A stretch of DNA of 64,000 bases from Octadecabacter dasysiphoniae (GTDB lineage Bacteria > Pseudomonadota > Alphaproteobacteria > Rhodobacterales > Rhodobacteraceae): positions 906,501 to 970,500 of the forward strand of contig NZ_JAKGAQ010000002.1 of the NCBI RefSeq assembly GCF_021532615.1, written 5' to 3'. Positions 43,663-52,404 of the stretch are shown in pieces (the first letter of the stretch is position 1; each line of letters opens with the position of its first letter). Both the position numbers and the translations under genes were made by a program. The notes beneath the pieces were generated by a model. It was not told where the DNA came from and did no database searches. It worked only from the letters and a program-made list of their open reading frames with translations.

Positions 43663-44489
43663 TGGAAACATTATCTGAAAACCGCTGCTTTGGCGGCGTG
43701 CAAGGTGTGTACAAACATGCCTCAACTGCGACGGGCACCGACATGACGTTCGCCGTGTTTCTACCCGCCGAGGCTGAACACGGCCCCGTGCCTGTTTTGT
43801 GGTTTTTGTCAGGGCTGACGTGCACCCATGAGAACGCGATGACCAAGGCAGGCGCCCAAGGCTGGGCCGCCGAACAGGGCATTGCATTGGTGTTTCCCGA
43901 CACGTCGCCGCGCGGTGACAATGTGCCCAATGACGATGCTTATGATCTGGGGCAGGGCGCGGGGTTTTATATCGACGCGACAGAGGCGCCCTGGTCCGAA
44001 CATTTCAAAATGTGGACCTACACCGCAGAAGAACTACCGGCGCTTTTGGCTGATAAGTTCCCTCTCGATATGTCGCGCCAATCGATCACGGGCCATTCCA
44101 TGGGTGGTCACGGCGCGCTGACCTTGGCGATGGCACTGCCCGGGCGGTTTCGGTCTGTTTCGGCCTTCGCGCCGATCTGCAATCCGACGAACAGCGACTG
44201 GGGCCGCAAACAGTTTGCGGCCTATTGGGGTGATGAATCCAATTGGGGCCCGCACGATGCGACTGTTTTGATGCAAGGCAACGGGTTTGACGGCCCTATC
44301 CTGATCGACACCGGAACAGACGATCAGTTTGGCGAAAAATTGGGCACAGAAGCCTTTGCCGCAGCCATGGCCGCCAAACGCCAAGAAGGCCAGATTCGGC
44401 TGCAGAAGGGATATGATCACAGCTATTTCTTCATCTCGACCTTCATGGAAGATCACGTCGCGTTTCACGCAGAGGCTCTCTGGTCGTGA
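43662..44489 (+). CDS. fghA: S-formylglutathione hydrolase
   Basis: 275-residue serine esterase that hydrolyses S-formylglutathione to formate and glutathione, the step after frmA. Oxyanion/nucleophile motif GHSMGGHGALT with S146; FLSGLTCTHENAM and DTSPRGDNVPND are family signatures; the acid is in IDTGTDDQF and the histidine in GYDHSYFFI. ATG at 43662 within TGATG of the nitroreductase stop. It is overlapped at its own end by the next gene (GTGA). Confidence 0.96.
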   Translation: METLSENRCFGGVQGVYKHASTATGTDMTFAVFLPAEAEHGPVPVLWFLSGLTCTHENAMTKAGAQGWAAEQGIALVFPDTSPRGDNVPNDDAYDLGQGAGFYIDATEAPWSEHFKMWTYTAEELPALLADKFPLDMSRQSITGHSMGGHGALTLAMALPGRFRSVSAFAPICNPTNSDWGRKQFAAYWGDESNWGPHDATVLMQGNGFDGPILIDTGTDDQFGEKLGTEAFAAAMAAKRQEGQIRLQKGYDHSYFFISTFMEDHVAFHAEALWS

Positions 44490-44935
44490 GCATTTATGTC
44501 GATGCGGATGCCTGCCCCGTAAAGGCAGAAGTCGAAAAGGTTGGCACGCGCCACGGTGTGAAAATGTTCATCGTGTCCAATGGCGGGTTGCGCCCGTCGC
44601 AAAATCCGCTTGTTGAAACGGTGATCGTACCGGATGGCCCGGACATCGCGGATATGTGGATCGCGGATCGCGCCACGACGGGTGATGTGGTGATCACAGG
44701 TGACATCCCGTTGGCCGCCAAATGCGTTGAAGCGGGTGCGCGGGTTCTCAAACACAATGGTGAGGCGCTGACGCAGGCCAACATCGGCAATATCCTCGCC
44801 ACGCGCGATCTGATGGCCGACATTCGTGCAGCTGACCCGTTTCGCCAAGGCGGGGGCAAGGCATTTTCCAAGTCCGACAAGTCGCGTTTTCTGGATGCCC
44901 TAGAGAGAGAGCTGCGCGCCACCAAACGTGCGTAA
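44486..44935 (+). CDS. YaiI/YqxD family protein (DUF188)
   Basis: 149 residues. MSIYVDADACPVKAEVEKV at the N-terminus, FIVSNGGLRPSQNP, DMWIADRATTGDVVITGDIP and the C-terminal DPFRQGGGKAFSKSDKSRFL match the DUF188 family, which has a PIN-like fold with acidic residues (D6, D8). The GTG start overlaps the fghA stop. A nuclease-type activity has been suggested for the fold; not proven. Confidence 0.9.
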   Translation: MSIYVDADACPVKAEVEKVGTRHGVKMFIVSNGGLRPSQNPLVETVIVPDGPDIADMWIADRATTGDVVITGDIPLAAKCVEAGARVLKHNGEALTQANIGNILATRDLMADIRAADPFRQGGGKAFSKSDKSRFLDALERELRATKRA

Positions 44936-44992
44936 ACGCTTTGCGAAGGGGTAAAACCTGCTAGGATGAGGCAAACTTTGGGGGCGGATCGC

Positions 44993-45613
44993 ATGGTTGT
45001 TCAAGCTGTTATTTTTGACATCGGGAATGTGCTGATCGGCTGGCAGCCCGAACAATTCTTTGACCGTGTCATAGGGCAGGAACGCCGCATGGCGTTCTTT
45101 GACGCTGTCCCTATTCTTGAGATGAACGACCGTGTTGATACGGGCGAGAATTTCCATGATGCGATTGCCGAGATGATCACATTGTACCCCAATTGGGCGG
45201 ACGAACTGGCCATTTGGCGCGACCGCTGGATTGAAATCGCGTCACCCGCGATTGATCATTCTGTCCGGCTTTTGCGCGCGCTGCGACGCGGCGAACATAC
45301 GGTTCTTGCGTTGTCGAATTTCGGGAACGAGACTTTGGAAATGGCTGAACGCGAATACCCGTTTCTTGAAGAATTCGATCAGCGTTTCATTTCGGGCGAA
45401 ATGGGCGTGATCAAACCGGACGCTGCGATTTACGAACGTCTTGAAACCGCCTGCGGGGTGCAACCTGCGGCGTTGCTGTTCACGGATGACCGGCCCGAAA
45501 ACATTACCGCGGCGCAAGCACGCGGCTGGCAGACGCATTTGTTTGACGGGCCGGAAGGCTGGGCCGCGCGCCTTGTCGCGGATGGATTATTGACCGAGGA
45601 GGCCGCCCAATGA
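44993..45613 (+). CDS. HAD family hydrolase
   Basis: 206-residue HAD-IA phosphatase-like protein. Motif I is VIFDIGNVLIGW (first Asp nucleophile; the second position is Gly-Asn, as in many epoxide-hydrolase-like HAD proteins), motif II LALSNFG, motif III K in GVIKPDAAIYE and motif IV LLFTDDRPENI. The start at 44993 (MVVQAVIFD) has GGGGG upstream; 44966 is an alternative. The stop overlaps the ornithine-cyclodeaminase-like gene (ATGA). Confidence 0.9.
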   Translation: MVVQAVIFDIGNVLIGWQPEQFFDRVIGQERRMAFFDAVPILEMNDRVDTGENFHDAIAEMITLYPNWADELAIWRDRWIEIASPAIDHSVRLLRALRRGEHTVLALSNFGNETLEMAEREYPFLEEFDQRFISGEMGVIKPDAAIYERLETACGVQPAALLFTDDRPENITAAQARGWQTHLFDGPEGWAARLVADGLLTEEAAQ

Positions 45614-46527
45614 CCGTGATGATCCCCTTTGATGAAGGCCAAATTGGTCTGGACTGGCTAGAGCTGACGGATGCATTGGCGCAGGGGCATGCGCGGCCAA
45701 AGGCGACGGTCGAAGATGTGTTTTTGTACCGTGATCCTGATACACTGCTAAACCGTTCAGCGTGGATCGACGGGATGGGTTTGGCGATCAAATGCGCCAC
45801 AATTTTCCCCAAAAACAAAAACACAGACACGCCAATGATACATGGCGCGGTGAACCTGTTTTCAGACACCGATGGCCAACTTGAGGCGATCCTTGATTTT
45901 CACCTTGTGACAAAGTGGAAGACGGCCGGCGACAGTCTTTTGGCGGCGCGGCGTTTGGCGCGGCCTGATAGCCGCAAAATCCTGATCGTGGGGGCGGGCA
46001 CCGTTGGCAAAACGCTGTGGCAGGCATACGGCGCGGCGTTTCCTGATGCTGAGTTCATGATCTGGAACAGATCGCCCGAAGGCGCGAAACGTTTTGCACA
46101 GGAATGCGATGGCGTCAGCATCGCGCCCAACCTTGAGGCGGCAGTGAAAGCGGCAGACATCATTACCTCTGCCACCATGACAACCGAGCCGATCCTTAAG
46201 GGAGAGTGGTTTCAGCCAGGGCAGCACATTGACCTGATCGGCGCGTATCGGCCCGACATGCGCGAAGTTGATGATAAAACATTGCAACGCGCGCGTATCT
46301 TCGTGGACAGCTACGCCACAACGATGGGCCATATCGGAGAGCTGAAGATTCCGCTGGCTGAAGGGGCGATATCACAGGACGATGTTCTTGCGGATTACTA
46401 CGAGCTTGATGCGTTCCAACGGCAGTCCCGCGACGACATTACATTGTTCAAAAATGGTGGGGGCGCGCATCTGGATCTGATGACAAGCCGTTACATTCTG
46501 GATGTCTGGAAAGGGCGGTCATCGTAA
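45610..46527 (+). CDS. ornithine cyclodeaminase family protein
   Basis: 305 residues of the mu-crystallin/ornithine cyclodeaminase fold. NAD-binding ILIVGAGTVGKTLWQAYGAA (about 122-141) is clear; K59-type residue region GMGLAIKCATIFPKN and HLVTKWKTAGDSLLAARRL belong to the substrate site. DIITSATMTTEPIL and DLIGAYRPDMREVDD are also typical. May be a cyclodeaminase, alanine dehydrogenase or ketimine reductase; these cannot be told apart here. TAATG overlap with the next gene. Confidence 0.88.
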   Translation: MTVMIPFDEGQIGLDWLELTDALAQGHARPKATVEDVFLYRDPDTLLNRSAWIDGMGLAIKCATIFPKNKNTDTPMIHGAVNLFSDTDGQLEAILDFHLVTKWKTAGDSLLAARRLARPDSRKILIVGAGTVGKTLWQAYGAAFPDAEFMIWNRSPEGAKRFAQECDGVSIAPNLEAAVKAADIITSATMTTEPILKGEWFQPGQHIDLIGAYRPDMREVDDKTLQRARIFVDSYATTMGHIGELKIPLAEGAISQDDVLADYYELDAFQRQSRDDITLFKNGGGAHLDLMTSRYILDVWKGRSS

Positions 46528-47456
46528 TGGGGTGGATCGTTGTCTTGGCCATCATTGCTGGTGTGGCTTCAATTCCGTGGTTGGCCGAAAGCAGGCGTTA
46601 CAGTGCCGATGAATTTCGCAAAAAGGCACCGGGACGCTTTGCCAAGCTGAGCCAAGGCGTGACGCACTATCAATGGTTGGGGCGCGCACGCGGCCCCGTT
46701 GTCGTCTGCATTCACGGCCTTACAACGCCGAGCCCTGTTTGGTACGCCATCGCCGAAGGCTTGGCTGATTTGGGCTACCGTGTGCTGGTCTATGATCTGT
46801 ACGGGCGCGGGTTTTCTGATGCGCCGCGTGGTCCTCAAACCGGTGATTTTTTCGCCCGCCAATTGTCTGACCTTCTGGATCATCAGGACCTTGCCGAAGA
46901 TGTTACGCTGATGGGCTATTCCATGGGCGGATCCATCGGAACCCATTTTACCGCGAAGCACCCCAGCCGCGTGCGGCGCCTGATCTTGCTTGCATCTGGC
47001 GGTGCATGGCTGCGCGAAGATAAACTGACAGAGATTTGCCGCAAGACGCCGATCATCGGTGACTGGCTTCATGCAGTGATCGTCGCGCGTCGTGATCGTC
47101 GTGCGCTGCGCACACGGCTAGGCCGGATATTTGACATTCGCGGGATCGTTGAACTTCAACTCGCTGAATATGAAAGCCGCGGTTTCCTGCGGTCCGTTTT
47201 GTCCAGCCGTCGGCACATGCTGTCGGACATGCAAGAAGACGCGCACCGCGCAATCGGGCGCGAAGGCGTGCCCGTCGTCGGAATTTGGGCCGAAAAAGAC
47301 GAAATGATCCCGCTTAAATCCCTAGGGACGACAACGCAGTGGAACCGCAGCCTGCGTCAAGAAGTGATCCAGGATGCAGATCACGACGTTGGCTTTACCC
47401 ATTCCAAGGACGTCATCGATGTATTGCGGGACGTTCTGCGCGAAGACGTCGACTAG
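46527..47456 (+). CDS. alpha/beta hydrolase with N-terminal membrane anchor
   Basis: 309 residues. The first 18 residues (MGWIVVLAIIAGVASIPWLA) form a membrane anchor or signal. The fold motifs are VVVCIHGLTTPSPVWY (oxyanion hole), VLVYDLYGRGFSD, the nucleophile elbow MGYSMGGSIGTHF, WAEKDEMIPL for the acid and DADHDVGFTHSKD for the histidine. An esterase or lipase-like role is expected; substrate unknown. Last gene of the run that starts at 42035. Convergent with an MFS gene. Confidence 0.88.
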   Translation: MGWIVVLAIIAGVASIPWLAESRRYSADEFRKKAPGRFAKLSQGVTHYQWLGRARGPVVVCIHGLTTPSPVWYAIAEGLADLGYRVLVYDLYGRGFSDAPRGPQTGDFFARQLSDLLDHQDLAEDVTLMGYSMGGSIGTHFTAKHPSRVRRLILLASGGAWLREDKLTEICRKTPIIGDWLHAVIVARRDRRALRTRLGRIFDIRGIVELQLAEYESRGFLRSVLSSRRHMLSDMQEDAHRAIGREGVPVVGIWAEKDEMIPLKSLGTTTQWNRSLRQEVIQDADHDVGFTHSKDVIDVLRDVLREDVD

Positions 47457-48691
47457 GCCGCCATGGGCACGCGTTTGTCTTCGCGGATCGGCAAATGCAC
47501 AATCGCCGAAAATGCACCAACAGCCACACCGACCCACCAGACGGCGGTGTAAGATCCATACGCATCATACAGCCGCCCACCAAGCCACACGCCAAGGAAA
47601 GATCCCAGTTGGTGTGAGAAGAACACGATGCCATACAGCGTACCCATGTAGCGCAGCCCGTAAATATGCGCGACCAACCCGCTGGTCAGTGGCACTGTCG
47701 CCAACCATAGCGACCCCATAACGACCGAAAAAACGATCACAGACATCGGCGTGATTGGCATCAAGATAAAGACCGCCGCCGCGATGGTGCGGCCCGTGTA
47801 AATTCCGGCAAGCAGGTATTTCTTGGAATAGCGTTTGCCGGCCCACCCCGCGAGCAACGTGCCCGCAATATTTGCCAACCCGATCAGCGAAATTGCAATC
47901 GCGCCAAGCGCCGACGTGGTCGTGATGCCGATATTGTGCAGCGCGCCGCCCGGCAAGATCGGGCCACACATTTCAGTTATCATCGCCGGAAAGTGGGCTG
48001 TAATAAACGCAAGCTGATAGCCGCATGAAAAGAAGCCCAAAAAGATCAATGTATAGGATGGGTCTTTGAAGGCGCGGGTGATGACTTGGCCGATCGATTC
48101 CTCAAGCTCTTGTTTGCCTGCGGTTGGGGGTGCCTTCATCAAGGGCAGTGTGAACAGCGATGCCATGACGAGGCCCGCAAACACGAGGAACACGGACTGC
48201 CACGGGATGTAGTTCAGCAGAAATTCCGCAAGCGGCGCGCCGAAGACTTGTCCTGCGGACCCCGCAGCGGTTGCAATGGCCAGTGACATTGAGCGGTTCT
48301 CATCCGACGCGGCGCGCCCGACCACGGCCAAAATGACACCAAAACCCGTGCCCGCGATGCCGAAACCCACGAGCCAAGCGTAAGTTTGGTGCGCGATGGG
48401 TGACACTGCCTGCGATGATAGGATCAGACCTGCCGCATAGATGATCGCGCCCAGAATAATTGCTTTGCGGTCTGTCAGGCGTTCGGCAAGCGCGCCAAAG
48501 ATTGGCTGACCGATCCCCCAAGCAAGGTTCTGGAACGCAATCGCGAGGGAAAATTCAGACCTCGCCCATGCAAATTCTTCGGCAATCGGGATTTGAAAGA
48601 CGCCAAAGGATGCGCGCACGGCAAAGCTGACCATGATGATAATACAACCCGCGACAAGGACGGGCGTGACAAGGTTTGATTGGCGTTCCAT
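47453..48691 (-). CDS. MFS transporter (oxalate/formate antiporter-like)
   Basis: 412 residues, twelve predicted helices. The first helix VTPVLVAGCIIIMVSFAVRA is followed by SFGVFQIPIAEEFAWARSEF, a pattern seen in the MCT/OFA-type MFS group, and FGALAERLTDRKAIILG is the loop 2-3 motif. The start is the ATG at 48691 or the adjacent GTG at 48694; no RBS. Substrate unknown. Divergent from zapE. Confidence 0.87.
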   Translation of the reverse strand: MERQSNLVTPVLVAGCIIIMVSFAVRASFGVFQIPIAEEFAWARSEFSLAIAFQNLAWGIGQPIFGALAERLTDRKAIILGAIIYAAGLILSSQAVSPIAHQTYAWLVGFGIAGTGFGVILAVVGRAASDENRSMSLAIATAAGSAGQVFGAPLAEFLLNYIPWQSVFLVFAGLVMASLFTLPLMKAPPTAGKQELEESIGQVITRAFKDPSYTLIFLGFFSCGYQLAFITAHFPAMITEMCGPILPGGALHNIGITTTSALGAIAISLIGLANIAGTLLAGWAGKRYSKKYLLAGIYTGRTIAAAVFILMPITPMSVIVFSVVMGSLWLATVPLTSGLVAHIYGLRYMGTLYGIVFFSHQLGSFLGVWLGGRLYDAYGSYTAVWWVGVAVGAFSAIVHLPIREDKRVPMAA

Positions 48692-48761
48692 CACGCGACA
48701 TTGGGCGCGAAAATCGCCCGGGTCAATTTGGAAGATGTGGTCTGTGTAATCATGGATCGTG

Positions 48762-49877
48762 ATGGCAATTGCTGACGGGCTGTCAGCGCGCTATGCCAGT
48801 GTAATGAAAACCGTTCAGGCAGAATACGAAGCACGGATTGCATCGGGCGCACTACGCGACGATCCGGTACAGCGCGCGGCCCTCCCATCGCTCGAAAGGG
48901 TGCGCGCAGATGTCTTGCAGGCCCCCGCCGCGCCCAAAAAAGGGCTGTTTCGAAAGGCCGTGCCCGTCGTTGGCCCAAAGGGTCTATATCTGTGGGGCGG
49001 TGTTGGACGCGGCAAATCGATGCTGATGGATTTGTTGTATGACACCGTTGAGGTCCCCAAACAGCGCAGCCATTTTCATGCGTTTATGCAGTGGGTTCAC
49101 GGTGCGATTGCACAGGCCCGAAAGGATGGCGTGGATGATGCGATTGCCCCCGTCGCCGCCGAGCTGGCGGGGCGTGTGCGGTTTCTGGCGTTTGATGAAA
49201 TGCAGATCAGTGACATCACCGACGCGATGATCGTCGGGCGTTTGTTCGAGGCCTTGTTTGAGGCCGGCGTTGTAGTTGTGACCACATCAAATCGCGTGCC
49301 CGATGATCTGTACAAAGACGGGTTGAACCGCCAGCTGTTTCTGCCGTTTATTGCACTTCTTAAAGACCGGATGGAGGTTCATGAACTCGCAAGCGATGTG
49401 GATTACCGCCAGTCCGTTCTAGAAGGCACGCCAAGCTTCTTTACCCCCAACAACGCCGCCGCCCGAGCCGAGATCGATGCGATCTGGACCCAACTCAGCA
49501 AAGGTGGGGCAGAACCGCTGACATTGCGTGTCAAAGGGCGTGATCTGGAAATCCCGGCTTTCGCGAACGGTGTCGCGCGGGCGAAGTTCTATGATCTTTG
49601 CGGCAAACCATTGGGTGCCGCGGATTATCTGGCGTTGGTCGATGCGGTGCGGGTTCTTGTTCTCGAAGATATCCCGCCCCTGAACCGGTCAAACTACAAC
49701 GAGGCCAAGCGGTTCGTGACGTTGATCGACACGCTTTATGAAGGCCAGGTGCGCCTTATCGCATCTGCCGCCGCACCGCCTGAAATGCTGTATCTTGAGG
49801 GCGAGGGCGTGTTCGAATTTGAACGCACCGCCAGCCGCTTGCGCGAAATGCAGGGTGATGGCTGGGGGCAGAATTAA
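48762..49877 (+). CDS. zapE: cell division protein ZapE (AFG1-like ATPase)
   Basis: 371 residues from the ATG at 48762; the ATG at 48804 is a possible later start because neither has an RBS. AFG1-type AAA ATPase: Walker A GGVGRGKSMLMDLLYD (about 80-95), Walker B FLAFDEMQISD, sensor VVTTSNRVPDDLYKDGLNR. In E. coli ZapE destabilises FtsZ polymers at constriction under stress; mitochondrial AFG1 assists respiratory complexes. Ends six bases from the convergent LysM gene. Confidence 0.93.
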   Translation: MAIADGLSARYASVMKTVQAEYEARIASGALRDDPVQRAALPSLERVRADVLQAPAAPKKGLFRKAVPVVGPKGLYLWGGVGRGKSMLMDLLYDTVEVPKQRSHFHAFMQWVHGAIAQARKDGVDDAIAPVAAELAGRVRFLAFDEMQISDITDAMIVGRLFEALFEAGVVVVTTSNRVPDDLYKDGLNRQLFLPFIALLKDRMEVHELASDVDYRQSVLEGTPSFFTPNNAAARAEIDAIWTQLSKGGAEPLTLRVKGRDLEIPAFANGVARAKFYDLCGKPLGAADYLALVDAVRVLVLEDIPPLNRSNYNEAKRFVTLIDTLYEGQVRLIASAAAPPEMLYLEGEGVFEFERTASRLREMQGDGWGQN

Positions 49878-49883
49878 GCTGTC

Positions 49884-50768
49884 TTAGGCGTCGATGCGGG
49901 GGATAACCAAACGCTGACCAACGCGAATGCGGTCAGGGCTGGACAACAGCCCTTTGTTGGCTTCGAAAATGACGTCGTAATAGGCGCTGGACCCGAAGAA
50001 CGTGATCGCAATCGCACCAAGGCTGTCACCGCTTTGCACGGTGTAGAACCGCGCCTGAACTGCGTCTGTTGCACGCTGCACGACGCGCACTTCCATGCCT
50101 TGTGTGTTCTCGGGCGTTGCGTCCGGAATGGTGGGTGCCGTCCCACCTGCCGCGATTTGCGCCTGTGATACGATGTTGTTCAAAAGAACATGTGTGTCCA
50201 CGCGTCCGTCAGATGTCACCAGAATTTGCGGCACCGCCACGTTGCCTGCTGCGGCGGCGTCATTGATGATTGTGTCGATGTCTTCATCTGTTTCACCCGC
50301 ACGCAATGCCGCAATCACGATTGCCTCAAGCGTGTCGCGTTCTTCTAGAATGGATTGCTGCCCTGTTGCCGCTTCGATCCCCGCAAGGATTTCTGACGTT
50401 GATTGGCGCTGGGCCTGGCTGTTCGTTGTGACAGGTTTGACGCCCGCAAACCCGAGTTCGGCCAACACGTTGTTTGTCATATCCGAAAGACGCGTGTCGT
50501 CCGTGTTGGGGCGGAGCACGTCGATCCGGCGCGGCGCCTCAACCAACCCGGTGGCGGGTTCGATCGTCAGAGGGGCCGCTGCGGATACTGCTGCCTGCGC
50601 GAGGGAACTGATGTCAGGCGTCGCGGCGCGGGTGACGTCCGCGGTGTCTTCAATCGGCACGCCAAGGGGGTCTTGCACGACGACGTCGTCTTCGGCGAAG
50701 GGACGGAAAATGATCAACCCGCAGATAAATAGGGCGAAAACAAACAGAGCGACTGTGGTGCGGATCAT
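49884..50768 (-). CDS. LysM domain protein with N-terminal anchor
   Basis: 294 residues. A membrane segment at 1-21 (MIRTTVALFVFALFICGLII) is followed by a long low-complexity Ala/Thr/Asp-rich region and a LysM domain at about 243-291 (FYTVQSGDSLGAIAITFFGS, NKGLLSSPDRIRVGQRLVIP), which binds peptidoglycan. It likely faces the periplasm. Upstream on the same strand lie the rhodanese-like genes. Confidence 0.88.
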   Translation of the reverse strand: MIRTTVALFVFALFICGLIIFRPFAEDDVVVQDPLGVPIEDTADVTRAATPDISSLAQAAVSAAAPLTIEPATGLVEAPRRIDVLRPNTDDTRLSDMTNNVLAELGFAGVKPVTTNSQAQRQSTSEILAGIEAATGQQSILEERDTLEAIVIAALRAGETDEDIDTIINDAAAAGNVAVPQILVTSDGRVDTHVLLNNIVSQAQIAAGGTAPTIPDATPENTQGMEVRVVQRATDAVQARFYTVQSGDSLGAIAITFFGSSAYYDVIFEANKGLLSSPDRIRVGQRLVIPRIDA

Positions 50769-50805
50769 AACGATAGGCCTCTTTTGGCGTGAGCCGGTTT
50801 ACGGG

Positions 50806-51429
50806 TTATTGGACGGTCAGGCCGACGTGAAGCCACGCCTGCATTCCGCCTCGATAATAGGAAAGTTTGCGCGCTGGGTATCCCGCGGACAAAAGATTGT
50901 TGATGGCCGTGATCGCATCGCTGGACCAAACGCCACCACTGAAAACGGTTAGGGACATCGCATTGGTAAAATCCAGTGTGTCGCCAGCAGCATCGACGGC
51001 GCCCAAGGCCCGCAGGATATCTTTGCGAAACCGGTTTTCGTCGGTCAACGTCATGAACGGGACATTCACAGCACCGGGGATCGACGACGTCGCGAACGCA
51101 TCAGGGTTGCGCACATCAAGCAACAGCCCCGCGCCGTCAGTGACTTTTGTTTCCATGAACCCGAGAACCTCAAGCTCTCCGTAGGTTGCGACGCCCGTGG
51201 CGGCGATCATGGGTTGGATACAATTGGGCGGGCAGGCGCGTGATGTCCGTGCGAAATCACCCTGCAACGTCGCGGCCGTGTTTTGGTCGCGCGTTACGGT
51301 AAAGGTCCGCCCGTTCAGGGTGAACGTGCTGTCATCTTTGAATGTCGTTATGCGCACGTCTTGTGCCGCCGCACTGGTCGCCAAAAGCAAGGCACACATA
51401 AGGCCCGCCATGCGTTGAAAAAGGATCAT
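50806..51429 (-). CDS. secreted rhodanese-like protein, no catalytic cysteine (copy 1)
   Basis: 207 residues with a signal peptide (MILFQRMAGLMCALLLATSAAA). The N-terminal third has a conserved cysteine pair ACPPNCIQPMIAATGV. The rhodanese fold covers about 90-205: GLLLDVRNPDAFATSSIPGA, then LTVFSGGVWSSDAI where the active-site loop would carry a cysteine, and YYRGGMQAWLHVGLTV at the end. The loop lacks cysteine, so sulfur transfer is unlikely. Tandem with a diverged second copy at 51638. Confidence 0.82.
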   Translation of the reverse strand: MILFQRMAGLMCALLLATSAAAQDVRITTFKDDSTFTLNGRTFTVTRDQNTAATLQGDFARTSRACPPNCIQPMIAATGVATYGELEVLGFMETKVTDGAGLLLDVRNPDAFATSSIPGAVNVPFMTLTDENRFRKDILRALGAVDAAGDTLDFTNAMSLTVFSGGVWSSDAITAINNLLSAGYPARKLSYYRGGMQAWLHVGLTVQ

Positions 51430-51555
51430 CTGTTGTGCCTCGCGGTCTTGCCCCATGCGGGGGAATGATGTCGTGGGGCGCACCCTTTTGTCGCTCCGGT
51501 GAAGTGGGTGCACCCCAAGACGCCTCACCGGTTTCGCCTGCTTGAAACAAGAGAA

Positions 51556-51570
51556 CGAGCCAAAGGCTCG
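51556..51570 (-). terminator. hairpin after rhodanese-like copy 2
   Basis: CGAGCC-AAA-GGCTCG, followed on the minus strand by TTCTCTTGTTT. Likely terminator of the gene at 51638-52252. Confidence 0.6.
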
Positions 51571-51637
51571 CTCCCTCGCCCTGCCAAGATCGTGCCGGCG
51601 CCTTTGGCCTAGGTCACCGGAATGTATTGTTGCGCGG

Positions 51638-52252
51638 TCATTGCGCTGACGTTTTGGTGGACAGCCCGAGCGTTGCCCAGACCTGCATCCCACCGCGGTA
51701 ATAAGAAATCTTGTCTGTCGGATAACCGACCGAAATCAGGTCTGTGATCAATGTCTGTGCGTCTGCCGTTGCAGGCCCCGCATCAAACACGACCAAGCTG
51801 ATGGCATCGGTGAAATTGAAAATGCCCTGAAAGCTTTCTGCGCCCAAAGCCATGAGTATTTCGTTGCGAAACGGATTGGTGGGGGCCAATGTCGCAGCGG
51901 GAATGTTGACGGATGCGGGTATGAAGCCCAGCGCACGTTGGTCTGGCACACGGGCGTCAATCAACAACCCGTCACCGGATTCAACGGCTGTTGATAGAAA
52001 TTCGATCACTTCCATCTCACCCATCGTCACGACGCCATCGGCGACGATCATGGGGGATAGGCATGGGGCAACGCAGGTGCCTGACACCGAGGCAAGCGCC
52101 GTCAGAGTGGTCGGATCAACCGTGCTTGCACGTGAGATCACTATTTCTTCGCCGTTAAAGTTGAAAACTGCATTTGCAGTGACGGGCAGCGTTTCAGCTG
52201 CGCAAACGGTCGAAAGCCCTATCAGTGTGCACGCTAATACGGTGCGGTTCAT
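51638..52252 (-). CDS. secreted rhodanese-like protein, no catalytic cysteine (copy 2)
   Basis: 204 residues, signal peptide MNRTVLACTLIGLSTVCA. Same plan as the gene at 50806: GTCVAPCLSPMIVADGVVTM, GEMEVIEFL, LLIDARVPDQRALGFIPA, NPFRNEILMALGAESF and YYRGGMQVWATLGL. The active-site loop reads LVVFDAGPATADAQ, again without cysteine. The two copies share about half of their residues in the conserved segments, indicating an old duplication. Confidence 0.82.
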   Translation of the reverse strand: MNRTVLACTLIGLSTVCAAETLPVTANAVFNFNGEEIVISRASTVDPTTLTALASVSGTCVAPCLSPMIVADGVVTMGEMEVIEFLSTAVESGDGLLIDARVPDQRALGFIPASVNIPAATLAPTNPFRNEILMALGAESFQGIFNFTDAISLVVFDAGPATADAQTLITDLISVGYPTDKISYYRGGMQVWATLGLSTKTSAQ

Positions 52253-52364
52253 CCCTCGTCCCCCAACGACTTGAGCGCTAAATATAGTGGGCTAGCTGGC
52301 AGGCCCGCACTCAAAATAGAATTAAGTGCCAGATATAGAGGTAAGGCGAATCGCTCGTCAAAGG

Positions 52365-52390
52365 AAAAACGAATCGGCGATTCGTTTTTT
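52365..52390 (-). terminator. terminator after the gene at 52405
   Basis: Perfect 11-bp stem AAAAACGAATC / GATTCGTTTTT with a GGC loop. Works for the minus-strand folC operon and could also act on the other strand. Confidence 0.88.
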
Positions 52391-52404
52391 CCAGAGGGTG
52401 AGTC

